A stretch of DNA of 19,008 nt from Planctomycetota bacterium (GCA_026692825.1 JAPLOC010001167.1:1-19008), one strand, 5' to 3'. Counted from the first letter of the stretch, positions 7,240 to 16,398 are shown. The notes: generated by a model not told the origin, from the letters alone. Translations and numbers: made by a program.

Positions 7240-10200
7240 ATGCTGTTGAAGATTCGGATTTTCACGCTCGCCAAAGAGCTGCAGTTGGACAGCAAAGTCC
7301 TCATTGGGTATTGCCAGAAAGTTGGCATTCACCTGAAGGACTCGCCGCTGGCGAGCATATCCGAAGAGGAAAAAGTTCGGGTTCTCGACTTCATGCGGAC
7401 GCAGGGAGGCGAAGGATCTGAAGCCGCGCGCCCCGCCACCGCTTCCACCCCCACCCGCGAACCAGCCCGCCCGACCGGGACAAAAGTCCCGACGTTGCGC
7501 CCCACGGCAAAGGCGGCGGAACGCGAAGCGGAAGTTGAAGCGAAGGGACAGCCGGCGGTGGAAACTCCCGCCGTCACACCCCCGACTGTGCCAACACACG
7601 GTGTGTCAGCACACGGTGCGGCCGCTCCGGGTGGGACCGCTCCGGCAGCGACACCGCGACCTATGGAATCCAAGCCCTCTGAGCCGCGCGCGAAGCCGGC
7701 CGAGCCGACTGCGATTCCAACCCCCGCGCCGCGGGGACCGAGTCCGTTGCGAGCCCATCGCGAGTCGGCGGTACCAACCGAGCGTGGTGCCGGGCAAACC
7801 ACCGGTTCGGCGGGAGCGTCGGCACCGGCCAAGAAGGAGTCGTCGGCGAAAGGGACTCCAGACGCTCCGGTGCGACCAGCACCGACGAAACCGTCCGATG
7901 TGCCGGTCCGTCCCTCGAAGGTGGTCGCTTCGGGCAAGCCCCCCGTCCTCCGCGCTCCCCCCAAGCCAGCACCCGCCGTGGATTCGACGGCCAAAGGAAC
8001 TGTCGCCAGACAAGACAGTGAGCCGACGGCGGCGACGACAGCCCCGCAGACGACTCCCGAAGTCTCGACCGTGGGTACTGGTCCCGATACCGCAACCACC
8101 GGGGTCGCGACGACGGTGGCGTCTGAAGCGACCGTGGAAACTCGTGATGAGCCAAAGGTCCAGGGGGAATCGCCCGCCGATCAAGAGTCGACAGACGAGA
8201 CGACGACCGACTCCGCAGAGGAAGTAACGGACGCGGGTGATCAACCCGAAGGGGAACCTGGTTCGGAATCGACCGCAGAAGGTTCAGGGGCCGAAGGAAC
8301 CGGTAGCGAAGGATCGGGTGGCGACAGCTCAACCGCTGATAAGGGGGCGGTCGCTCCCATGCGGCGGGAAGACTACATCCATGCGTCGGGGGCGTCGCGT
8401 CGCGAGATGGTGGCGATTGGCGCAGTCTCCCGGCTGGCCCCGGAAGGGAAAAAGCCCAAGCAGCGTCCGACGTTGACGTTGCCTAAGCTGGCGGCCCCGC
8501 CGCCGGCCCCCAAGGCTGCCGCGAGTACGACAGCAGGCTCCTCAGGCCCCGCCCAGAAGCCCGAAATGCGGATTTCTCGCGACATGCTCGAGAAGACCCC
8601 GCTGCACGAGCATATCAAGGCACATAACCAGGATAAAAAGAAGAAAGGGGACGACGGTCCCGAAGACTTTTCGGACGATGCGAAGAAGGGTCCCAGCCGA
8701 GGGGCGTCGCGTCCCATGGTGGGGGCCGCCACTCCTGTCGCCGACCGCAAAACGCGGGCTCCCAAGCGGGGTCGGGCTCGGGATATGGAAGAAGAGGCGG
8801 CCGGTTCGCGGATGCGGCACCACCGCCCGCGCCCGATGCGCCGTGGTCAGAAAGTCGAACTCAAGAGTTCGGCAGAGATCGAATTCCCCATCACGATTCG
8901 TGGTCTGTCGGAAGCGATGGGACGGCGTGCCAATGAACTCATCGGAATTCTGATGAAGAAAGGGCAGATGCTGACCATCAACTCCTACCTCGACGAAGAG
9001 CAGGCGTTGGAGTTGGCGCTCGACTGCGGCGTCGATCTGCACATCGCCCGAGAGAAAGACGTGGAAGAGGAACTCGAAGAGTCGGCTTCCGACGAAGGGG
9101 ATTCGGGAAATCGCATTCCCCGCCCCGCCATCGTCACCATTCTCGGCCACGTCGACCATGGAAAGACCACCCTGCTCGACAAGATCCGGTCGGCGAACGT
9201 CGCCGCTGGCGAGTTTGGCGGGATTACGCAGCACATCGCGGCGTACCAGGTCGAACATAACGGGAATAAGATCACGTTCCTCGACACCCCCGGTCACGCG
9301 GCGTTCGCCGAGATGCGAGCCCGCGGAGCCAACGTCACCGACATCGCCATTCTGGTGGTGGCGGCGAACGACGGGGTGATGCCGCAGACGATCGAGGCGC
9401 TGAACCACGCCCGGGCGGCGAATGTGCCGATCATTGTGGCGATGAACAAAGTCGACCTTCCCGATCGCAACGAACAGCGCGTGTTGCAGGATCTGGCGGC
9501 GCAAAACCTGCTGGCGGCGGAGTGGGGTGGCGATACCGAAGTGGTTCGTACCTCGGGGTCGACCGGCGAGGGGATTGAAAATCTGCTCGAAACGATTCAG
9601 ACGATCGCCGAGCTGAACGAATTCTCGGGCAACCCGGACCGCCAGGGTCAGGGTGTCTGCCTCGAAGCATTCCGAGATGAAGGTCGCGGCGTGCTGGTGT
9701 GGCTGGTTGTGCAGGACGGCACCCTCAAGAAGGGGGACGTCATCCTGTGCGGCGAGGCGCATGGCCGCATCCGGGCGATGTACGACGACAAAGACCGCGA
9801 GGTGGAAACCGCCGGTCCTTCGACACCGGTGAAAGTCGCCGGCCTGGACTTGGTTCCCGGCGCGGGTGACAAGTTCTACACATTGACCGATATCGACGAA
9901 GCGCGGCAGATCGCCGAGCTGCGTCAACAGCGCGGCCGCGTCGAGCAACTCGCCCAGAAGGGGCGGGTTCGCACGTTGCAAGAGATTCTCAGCCAGGCCG
10001 AGACGGGCGAGGTTCAAGACCTGCCGGTCATCATCAAGGCCGACACCCCAGGTTCGCTCGAAGCGATTCGCAGCGAGATCCTGAAATTCCAGCACCCGGA
10101 AGTGCGGGTGAACATTCTGCACGACGGTGTGGGTGGTGTGAACGAAAGCGACATCTACCTGGCGAGCGCGTCGGGTGCGATTGTGCTGGCGTTTCACGTG

Positions 10201-10626
10201 GTCGCCGAGGATCGGGCCGAGGCGCTCGCGGAGCGCGAAGGGGTCGAGATCCGGCAGTACAACATCATTTACGAAGTCACGGACGACATCAAAAAGGCGA
10301 TGGAAGGCTTGCTCAAGCCGTCGATCGTCCAGTCGCGCACCGGACGGGCGATTGTGTTGCAGACGTTCGACGTCAGCCGGTTTGGGCGAGTGGCGGGTTG
10401 CCGCGTCCTCAACGGCCAGATCGAGCGATCGAATCTGATTCGCATCATCCGCGACCAGCGGATTTTGAACGAGTACAAGATCGCGTCGCTGAAGCGTGGC
10501 AAGGACGACGCTCGCGAAGTTCGCGAGGGTCTGGAGTGCGGCATCCGGCTGGATGGCTTCGACGACGTGAAAGAGGGGGACATCTTCGAGGCGATCAAGA
10601 TCGAGGAGGTCAAACGGACCCTGTGA
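7240..10626 (+). CDS. infB: Translation initiation factor IF-2
   Basis: IF-2 is the GTPase that brings initiator fMet-tRNA to the 30S subunit and promotes subunit joining. The 1128-residue product has an IF2_N module at the start (KIRIFTLAKELQLDSKVLI). A very long Pro/Ala/Thr/Glu-rich disordered linker follows (about 60-540), then a second IF2_N module (about 547-605, ITIRGLSEAMGRRANELIGILMKKG). The G domain has G1 GHVDHGKTT at 636-644, G2 GGITQHI, G3 DTPGH at 682-686 and NKVD at 736-739, followed by domains II-IV. I start at ATG 7240, but the GGAG at 7234-7237 is only 2 nt away. TTG 7246, eight nt after GGAG, would give the compact N-terminus usual for IF-2 and may be the true start. Frames further upstream (to 7180) lack similarity. 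Confidence 0.95.
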   Translation: MLLKIRIFTLAKELQLDSKVLIGYCQKVGIHLKDSPLASISEEEKVRVLDFMRTQGGEGSEAARPATASTPTREPARPTGTKVPTLRPTAKAAEREAEVEAKGQPAVETPAVTPPTVPTHGVSAHGAAAPGGTAPAATPRPMESKPSEPRAKPAEPTAIPTPAPRGPSPLRAHRESAVPTERGAGQTTGSAGASAPAKKESSAKGTPDAPVRPAPTKPSDVPVRPSKVVASGKPPVLRAPPKPAPAVDSTAKGTVARQDSEPTAATTAPQTTPEVSTVGTGPDTATTGVATTVASEATVETRDEPKVQGESPADQESTDETTTDSAEEVTDAGDQPEGEPGSESTAEGSGAEGTGSEGSGGDSSTADKGAVAPMRREDYIHASGASRREMVAIGAVSRLAPEGKKPKQRPTLTLPKLAAPPPAPKAAASTTAGSSGPAQKPEMRISRDMLEKTPLHEHIKAHNQDKKKKGDDGPEDFSDDAKKGPSRGASRPMVGAATPVADRKTRAPKRGRARDMEEEAAGSRMRHHRPRPMRRGQKVELKSSAEIEFPITIRGLSEAMGRRANELIGILMKKGQMLTINSYLDEEQALELALDCGVDLHIAREKDVEEELEESASDEGDSGNRIPRPAIVTILGHVDHGKTTLLDKIRSANVAAGEFGGITQHIAAYQVEHNGNKITFLDTPGHAAFAEMRARGANVTDIAILVVAANDGVMPQTIEALNHARAANVPIIVAMNKVDLPDRNEQRVLQDLAAQNLLAAEWGGDTEVVRTSGSTGEGIENLLETIQTIAELNEFSGNPDRQGQGVCLEAFRDEGRGVLVWLVVQDGTLKKGDVILCGEAHGRIRAMYDDKDREVETAGPSTPVKVAGLDLVPGAGDKFYTLTDIDEARQIAELRQQRGRVEQLAQKGRVRTLQEILSQAETGEVQDLPVIIKADTPGSLEAIRSEILKFQHPEVRVNILHDGVGGVNESDIYLASASGAIVLAFHVVAEDRAEALAEREGVEIRQYNIIYEVTDDIKKAMEGLLKPSIVQSRTGRAIVLQTFDVSRFGRVAGCRVLNGQIERSNLIRIIRDQRILNEYKIASLKRGKDDAREVREGLECGIRLDGFDDVKEGDIFEAIKIEEVKRTL

Positions 10627-10645
10627 CGCGGATCGTGTGTGTGGC

Positions 10646-10662
10646 CCGGGTGTGTCGCCCGG
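10646..10662. repeat. Palindrome in the infB-rbfA gap, copy 1
   Basis: CCGGG and CCCGG arms enclose a 7-nt loop, TGTGTCG. The sequence CCGGGTGTG-N2-GCCCGGCG recurs in the gap before yebC (14979-14997 region). Both copies are intergenic and in the same orientation. Confidence 0.45.
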
Positions 10663-10689
10663 CGATTGGTTCCCCTGTCTTTCTGTTCT

Positions 10690-10696
10690 GGTGATC
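10690..10696 (+). promoter_or_regulatory. Unusual ribosome binding site of rbfA
   Basis: GGTGATC lies 4 nt before the ATG. It is complementary to the 3' distal part of the usual anti-Shine-Dalgarno (the GGTGATC of TAAGGAGGTGATC) and, in register, gives normal spacing although AGGAGG itself is absent. Confidence 0.4.
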
Positions 10697-10700
10697 TCGC

Positions 10701-11273
10701 ATGAGTCGACGTACTGCCAAAGTTGCGGAAGCCGTCCGCGAGATCGTCGCCACGACGATCCTGTTCGGCATGAAGGATCCGCGGGTGAAGAACGTGACGG
10801 TTCTGTGGGCCGACGCGGCTCCCGATCTTCGCAGCGTGAAGATCTATCTGTCGGTTCGGGGAGACGCCAAAGAGCAATCGCTGACGATGCACGGGCTGAA
10901 TTCGGCGCGGGGCTACATTCAAAGCCAGATCGCCGACAAGCTGGAACTGCGTTACACACCAATTCTGCAATTCGTGCTGGATCCCGGCGCGAAGCTGGCG
11001 GCGGAGACGTCGGCGATCTTGCGGGAAGCGATGGCGCAGACCGCGCTGACCAAGTCGAGTGAACCCGGCCCCGAGACGGAGGCGGGACTCGAAGCGGAGT
11101 TGAACACCGGGTCCACGTCGGGTTCGGAGGGCGCGAGCGAAGAAGAACCGGCGTCGGACGGCGCTGCCGATGAGGAAGTTTCGGAAGACCAGGAAGTCGA
11201 CGCGACGTCACCTACCGATGAATTGCATTCACCAGAAAATGAAGTCTCCCTCACGAGATCCACTGCGACCTGA
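10701..11273 (+). CDS. rbfA: Ribosome-binding factor A
   Basis: RbfA is a small KH-fold protein that binds the 30S subunit near helix 1 of 16S rRNA and is needed for late 16S processing and cold adaptation. The first 115 residues show the family core: RRTAKVAEAVREIVATTILFG, then DPRVKNVTVLWADAAPDLRSVKIYLSV, and a C-terminal helix ending RYTPILQFVLDPGAK. The whole protein is 190 residues, about 60-70 longer than usual. The extra part (from about 118) is a Glu/Ser/Asp/Thr-rich acidic tail without a recognisable fold. It lies 74 nt after infB in the classical nusA-infB-rbfA order, so it is presumably cotranscribed. No truB or rpsO follows. Confidence 0.93.
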   Translation: MSRRTAKVAEAVREIVATTILFGMKDPRVKNVTVLWADAAPDLRSVKIYLSVRGDAKEQSLTMHGLNSARGYIQSQIADKLELRYTPILQFVLDPGAKLAAETSAILREAMAQTALTKSSEPGPETEAGLEAELNTGSTSGSEGASEEEPASDGAADEEVSEDQEVDATSPTDELHSPENEVSLTRSTAT

Positions 11274-11356
11274 CAGCGGGTAGGGCGGCTGGAGGGGCTT
11301 TTGCAGGCTCGAACCGCCCAAACCGCTGAGGACATGATTTCCGACCCAGGACAGCT

Positions 11357-12522
11357 ATGGTAACCGCACAACGCCCCAAACCCCCCGACAAGCAGGAACT
11401 CTGCCGCAAGGTGACGAGTCTGCTGAAAAAGGTCTACCACCCTTCCACGCCCCGGCATGATCTGCCGGTGCTGGAATCGCTGCTGTATGCCGTCTGCCAC
11501 GAGGACACGACGCCCGAGGCGGCGGAGATCACCTACAAGCGGCTGATGACGACGTTTCCCGATCTGAACGAGGCGCGGGTCAGTTCGATCACCGAACTGC
11601 AGGCGGTGTTTCACGATCAGGAAGCGTCGGCGTGGCGGGCGTTGCGGGTAAAAAGCACGCTTCAGTCCACCTTCGACGCGAGCTACACGTTTGAGCTGGA
11701 GAGATTGAAGCGCAAGACGGTCGAACTCGCGGTGAAGTTCCGACGCTGTCATGGTTCGCGCAGGGGTGGGCGCTCCAGAACGCGTTGGGGAGCCACGTTC
11801 TGCCGATCGACGCGAGAATGCACGCCGCCCTGTTGTGGATTGGGCTGGTGGATCATGACAGCGACCCCGAGCAGGCGTCGGAATCGCTGCGGCCGTATAT
11901 CCGCAAGGCCGACGCACCGCAGTTTTGTCAGTTGATTCGGTGTCTGGCGCTCGATCCCAAACGGTCGAAGGCCTTCTGGCCGCCGGGCAAATCGGTGGAG
12001 CCGTCATACAATCCCGACGAAGGGGTACATCGCTTGGAGGTGCTGCTGACAAAGGGGCTGGCATCGGTGCCCAAGCCCACGTCGGTCAAACCTCCCCCCT
12101 CGGCGGCCAAGTTGAAAGCGGACGCGGCCAAGGCGGAGGCGGCCAGGGCCGAAGCGGCGAAGATTGAGGCGGCCAAGGCGGCACCATCGAAAGCCGACTC
12201 GCACAAGGCGGCCAAGGCGGAACAACTCGCCAAAGCCGAGAAAGCGAAAGCCGAACAGGCGAAACTGGCCGCCGAGAAGAGTGGCGATTCCAAGTCGGTA
12301 CCATCCAAGCCGGTGGCGACAAAGCCCGCCGCGGGGAAAGCCGCCCCGGAGAAGAGTTCACCAGAAAAGAGTGTGCCGGCCAAAACGTCGGGAGCGAAAT
12401 CGCCTCCCGCAAAGCCGGATCCCCACGCGAAGTCGGTCACCTCGAAACCGGGCGCGGGCAAGCCCGAAGCCAAGGGGGATTCGAAGCGCGACGCGAAGGG
12501 GGATGGCAAGAAGCGTTCGTGA
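11357..12522 (+). pseudogene. HhH-GPD (endonuclease III-fold)-like protein with Lys/Ala/Pro-rich tail, frameshifted
   Basis: Translation from ATG 11357 (AGGA ribosome site 5 nt upstream) gives residues with the helical layout of HhH-GPD base-excision glycosylases, starting around LPVLESLLYAVCHEDTTPEAAEITYKRL. The frame then breaks between about 11735 and 11745. Restoring one base there (most simply TTCCG to TTCCCG) continues as PTLSWFAQGWALQNALGSHVLPID and on to stop 12522. Asp in VLPIDARMHAAL matches the position of the catalytic Asp of endonuclease III. The helix-hairpin-helix Lys and the C-terminal four-cysteine iron-sulfur cluster are not seen, so it is probably not a standard glycosylase. 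The C-terminal half is an Ala/Lys/Pro-rich tail (about 12090-12510, AKAEAAKAEAA-like, then PAKPEKS-like) resembling histone H1 tails. The family call is tentative; the frameshift may be real or a sequencing error. Confidence 0.55.
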
Positions 12523-12633
12523 CCCGACCGGTGAACCGCGTCGTGGGGGGGCCACTGTCGCGATGTCGGGATGTGGAATACAATCGGCTTGGATTCCCGC
12601 CTGCGGGATGAGCCTTTAGACGAGGTTGGCGAA

Positions 12634-14918
12634 ATGGATCGACGATTCTTGCTGACGACCGCTGGACTGTTCGTGGCGCTGGTTTGTCACGGTGCGACGG
12701 TTCGGTTGCTGGCCGACGACGCTCAGGTTCCCGCACCTGCCCCTCCGGCGGCCAAGCCGACGGCGGGCTCGGTTCCCGGACAGGAATCAGAAGACCGTGT
12801 CGAACCCTTAAACCCGGTTCGGCCGCGGACCGCCGCCGAGTCGGCCCGGGTCGACGCTCTCAGTTGGTTCGCGACCGGGCGCGTGTTGCAGGGGCGGGGT
12901 GAATTGCAGGGGGCGTTCAACGCCTACAAGCGGGCGGTCGAGAAGGATCCCTCCGTTCTGGCGATCTATCGGCAACTCATTCCGCTGGCGCTGCACCTCA
13001 ATCAACTGGAAGATTCGATTCGCTGGGTGCAGAAGGCGTCGCAACTCGCCCCGAACGATTTCGAATGGCTCGTGCAGTTGGCCGAGTTGCAGGTTCGCTC
13101 GGAGGATCTGGGGGGGCGCGATCGACAGCCTCGAACGGGCGATCAAACTGCCGGCGCTCGATCCCAAATCGACTCCTTCCATCGTTCTCAAGAATCAGTT
13201 GGGGCAATGGTATTTGGCGCTGCAGCGTTTGAACGACGCGTCGCGCGTGCTGGAACCGGTTTTCGCCGCCGTTCTCGATCCGCAGGAATACAAGCTCACT
13301 CCGCAGATTCGCAATCAGATTCTGGCAAACCTGAGTTTTGAGAAGTTCGGAGACATTTTCCTCGAGGGAGACAAGCCCGAGCTGGCGATCAAGGCGTTCA
13401 CCAAGGCGATTGAAAAGCGGAATGCACGACCGGCGATTTGAGTTTCCAACTGTCGCGGGCGTACCTGAAGAAGGGGGACGCCGAGAAGTCGCTGGTGGAG
13501 ATGCAGACCTACATCGACGGTCAACGCCAATCGAAACGACAATCGGCGTATGATCTGTTCGCAGACATTCTGAAAACGCTGGGACGATCCGCCGAGCTGC
13601 TGCCCCGGTTGGAGAAGGCGGCGGAGAAGGATCCGCGCAACCCGTTTTTGCAGTTGTACATCGCCGACCAGTACGCCGCCGCCGATCGGCTGGAACAGGC
13701 CGAAGCACTCTTCAAGAAGACCCTGGCGGTCTCCGCCGACGCCCGTGGCTACGCGGGTCTCGCGGGGGTTTACCGGCGGCAGAATCGGACGCTGGAACTG
13801 ATCGCAGCGTTGGGGGGTTCCTTTGGTGAGTCGGGAAGCCTGAAGCTGGTCGACCGGGAACTCAGGGCGATTGTTTCCGACAAGGCGCTGTTGAATTCGG
13901 TGTTGCAGGCGGGGCGCGACCAGGCGCAGAAGGATCCCGGGAAATTGAAGTACCCGGCTTGCTACGTGCTGGCGCATCTGGCCACCGAAGGCAGACAGAC
14001 CGATATCGCGGTGGAGTTCTATCGGTTTCTGTTGCGGATTCGGGGGGATCGTCGCCCCGCGTTGTATGAAGAGTTGGGGCAGCACCTGATCAATGTCCGA
14101 AGATTCGACCAGGCGGCCGACCTCTACAAAGAGGCTTACGAATCTGCGGGGACTCCCAACGAGAGGCCTCAGTTCTTGAATTCCCGCGCCTACGCGCTGG
14201 CCTTGGGGGGACACGCCGACGAGGCGCTGTCGATCGTGAGGTCGCTGATTGGCTCGGATGAAAAGAACGCATTTTATCTGTTCCGCGAGGCGTGGATTCT
14301 GGGACATGCCCGGCGGTTCGACGAATCGATTCGGGCATACGAGAAACTCCTGGCCGACTTCTCGGATCGACCGCAACTGGTGCGTATCGTTCGCTCGGGG
14401 CTCTCCAACGTCTACGTGGCGAAGGGGGACATCCTGAAGGGAGAGCAGATTCTCGAAGAGGTTTTCCGGGAAAGTCCCGAAGACATCTCGGTCAACAACG
14501 ACTTGGGGTATCTGTATGCCGACCAGGGGAAGAACCTGGAACAGGCCGAGAAGATGTTGCGGAAGGCGGTTGAGGCCGAGCCGGAAAACGGAGCGTATCT
14601 CGACAGCCTGGGCTGGGTGCTGTTCCGGCTGGGAAACTGTTCCGGCTGGGAAAAGCCGAGGAAGCGTTGCCGCTGATCCAGAGCGCGGTTGAAAAAGGAC
14701 AAGGTGCCGGAGACGAAACTCTGCTGGAGCATCTGGGTGATGTTCTCGATCGCCTGGGCCGTTCGGCCGAAGCGATTGACGCCTGGAAGAAGGCGGTCGA
14801 GATGGGGAAGAAGTCCCCGTATCCCGATACGGCACAAGTGGAGCGAACCGAACAAAAGGTGAAGGCACGAGAAATGGATGGGGGGAAGATTCCTCCTGTC
14901 GATCCCGAGGCCCCGTGA
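12634..14918 (+). pseudogene. Secreted TPR-repeat protein, interrupted by three frameshifts
   Basis: The reading starts at ATG 12634 behind GAGG (12622-12625), with a signal peptide (MDRRFLLTTAGLFVALVCHGA...), so the product would be exported. A Pro/Ala-rich linker is followed by many tetratricopeptide repeats, for example ALSWFATGRVLQGRGELQGA, YKRAVEKDPSVLAIY and AYLDSLGWVLFRLG, to the end at TGA 14918 (about 755 residues after repair). Three lesions break it. A G7 run (13110-13116) should probably be G6. About one base is missing between 13421 and 13434. An exact 17-bp tandem duplication lies at 14620-14653. Removing one duplicate copy restores LFRLGKAEEALPLIQ. TPR proteins scaffold protein complexes; the partner is unknown. 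All other features of coding sequence remain, so decay is recent or the breaks are assembly errors. Confidence 0.75.
14620..14653 (+). repeat. Exact 17-bp tandem duplication in the TPR gene
   Basis: CTGTTCCGGCTGGGAAA occurs at 14620-14636 and again, directly abutting, at 14637-14653. Seventeen is not a multiple of three, so the second copy shifts the frame. With one copy removed the sequence encodes an unbroken TPR helix pair. Confidence 0.95.
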
Positions 14919-14954
14919 CAGGTGATTGGGAGACACCGTGTTGTCTCCGCCCCC

Positions 14955-15031
14955 CAGCCGACAGCGGCTGGATTCGTGCCGGGTGTGGTGCCCGGCGGTG
15001 CATCGTAGAAGCGACGCCATCGTGGATGGCG
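14955..15031. repeat. Cluster of three perfect hairpins before yebC, including palindrome copy 2
   Basis: CAGCCG-ACAG-CGGCTG (14955-14970), GCCGGG-TGTGGTG-CCCGGC (14978-14996) and CGCCATC-GTG-GATGGCG (15015-15031) lie within 77 nt of the TPR-yebC gap. The second shares CCGGGTGTG-N2-GCCCGGCG with the infB-rbfA gap. None has a U-tract, so they are not classical intrinsic terminators; they may be small palindromic repeats or RNA-stability elements. Confidence 0.5.
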
Positions 15032-15052
15032 CAAGATTGATCAGGACGTGAT

Positions 15053-15811
15053 ATGGCCGGCCATTCCCATTCCGCGAACATCGCGATCAGGAAAGGGGCG
15101 CGCGACAAAAAGCGTGGAGCGTTGTTCGGTAAACTGAGCCGGGCGATCATGGTCGCGGCCCGACATGGTGGCGGTGACCCCTCGGCGAACCTGAAGCTGC
15201 GCTACGCCATCGATAAGGCGCGCGAAAACAGCATGCCGAAGGAAAACATCGAGCGGGCCGTCAAGAAAGGGTGCGGCGAACTCGAGGGGGAAGATCTCGC
15301 CGAACTGGTCTACGAAGGCTACGGACCCGCGGGGGTCGCGGTGATGTGCGATATTCTCACCGAGAACCGCAATCGGACCGCGGGCGAAGTGCGTAAGATC
15401 TTTGAACTCAACGGGGGCAACCTGGGGGCGACCAATTGCGTCGCCTGGATGTTCGAACGGAAGGGGCTGTTTCTGGTTCCCGCGAAGAACGTCGAAGAAG
15501 ACCGGCTGATCGATGTGGCCCTGCAGGCGGGAGCGGACGACGTCAAACTGTCTGGGGAGACGTTTGAAGTGCTGTGCGACCCGGCGGCGTTTGACGCGGT
15601 GAAGCAGGCACTGGAGGGAGCCAAGATTCCGACCGAGCGGGGCGAGATTTCGCGACTCCCGGGCAATCCGGTCGATCTCGACGTCGAACAAGCCCGGCAG
15701 GTGCTGACCTTGATCTCAGAACTGGAAGATCACGAAGACGTGCAAAGCGTCACCGCGAACTACAGCATTCCCGACGAGTTGGTCGAAGCGGTCTCGGCGG
15801 CTCTCGGGTAG
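15053..15811 (+). CDS. yebC: YebC/PmpR (TACO1-type) family protein
   Basis: The 252-residue product has the signature N-terminus MAGHSHSANIAIRKGARDKKRG (usually MAGHSKWANI), then FGKLSRAIMVAARHGGGDPSANLKLRYAIDKAR. The acidic middle domain contains YEGYGPAGVAVMCDILTENRNRTAGEVRKIF, and the GG.LG..NCVAWMFERKG segment is also typical. Length fits the family (about 240-250). YebC proteins are cytoplasmic; some bind DNA as regulators (PmpR), and more recent work on YebC and mitochondrial TACO1 links the family to translation of polyproline stretches on the ribosome. That would suit its nearness to infB/rbfA and to the proline-rich proteins in this window, but the link is inference. The ribosome site is AGGA about 8 nt before ATG 15053. 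The next gene starts 6 nt after its stop. Confidence 0.95.
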   Translation: MAGHSHSANIAIRKGARDKKRGALFGKLSRAIMVAARHGGGDPSANLKLRYAIDKARENSMPKENIERAVKKGCGELEGEDLAELVYEGYGPAGVAVMCDILTENRNRTAGEVRKIFELNGGNLGATNCVAWMFERKGLFLVPAKNVEEDRLIDVALQAGADDVKLSGETFEVLCDPAAFDAVKQALEGAKIPTERGEISRLPGNPVDLDVEQARQVLTLISELEDHEDVQSVTANYSIPDELVEAVSAALG

Positions 15812-15817
15812 CGCGGA

Positions 15818-16384
15818 ATGATCGAATTTCACTGCCCCGCCTGTGGCAAACTGCTGCGAACCACCGAGGACAAGGTCGGGCTGACCGCTCCCTGTACGGG
15901 TTGCGAGGCGCCCGTCATCGTTCCTGCCGAGAGCGAGCGCCGGACGAGTGGTAGCGGAGGGCGGGTTCGGGATTCGGACGGAGGGGCGACGCGTCCCTGT
16001 CCAATGTGTGGCGAACAGATCCGGGCGACGGCGTCGAAGTGCCGATTTTGCGGCGAAAACCTGGAAAGAGATGACAATTCCGATTCGCTGCAGGAGCCGC
16101 ATCGGGGCACGCTGATTCTGGCGTTGTCGATTGGCGGGTTGTTCACCTGCATGGGGGGACCGTGTGGAATCATTGGATTGGTCCTGAGTATTCTGGTTTT
16201 GGTATTTGCCGGTCAAGATTTGCGCGCGATGGACGAAGGACGTATGGATCCAACCGGCCGGGGACTGACCCAGGCGGGGAGGATCATCGCGTGGATTCAG
16301 ATCGCCCTCATCGCCGCCCTGATTGTGTTCTACCTTGGACTGTTCATCATCGCGATTGTCGGTCAGAACGGGAACATGGGCTGA
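15818..16384 (+). CDS. Double zinc-ribbon membrane protein (DUF4190-like), paralogue 1
   Basis: The 188-residue protein begins with a zinc ribbon (Cys6, Cys9, Cys26, Cys29) and a second one (Cys61, Cys64, Cys75, Cys78 in CPMCGEQIRATASKCRFCGE), joined by a Ser/Gly/Arg-rich linker. Two hydrophobic regions follow at about 97-131 and 154-181, with GQDLRAMDEGRMDPTGRGLTQAG between them, a loop like that of DUF4190 membrane domains. It is probably an inner-membrane protein with cytoplasmic zinc ribbons. Function is unknown. It starts 6 nt after yebC (weak ribosome site GCGGA), so it is likely cotranscribed. The same loop recurs in the next gene and the same ribbon pair in the following two genes. 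Confidence 0.85.
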   Translation: MIEFHCPACGKLLRTTEDKVGLTAPCTGCEAPVIVPAESERRTSGSGGRVRDSDGGATRPCPMCGEQIRATASKCRFCGENLERDDNSDSLQEPHRGTLILALSIGGLFTCMGGPCGIIGLVLSILVLVFAGQDLRAMDEGRMDPTGRGLTQAGRIIAWIQIALIAALIVFYLGLFIIAIVGQNGNMG

Positions 16385-16398
16385 GCTGGCATGGCACA

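Noticed and set aside
8542..11211. 889-codon minus-strand open frame opposite infB and rbfA
   Set aside because: It is a codon-position shadow of GC-rich genes: no recognisable domain, Arg/His/Leu-rich composition, fully antisense to conserved IF-2.
13315..15150. 611-codon minus-strand open frame opposite the TPR gene
   Set aside because: Low-complexity translation with no motif; the plus strand shows clear TPR and YebC sequence.
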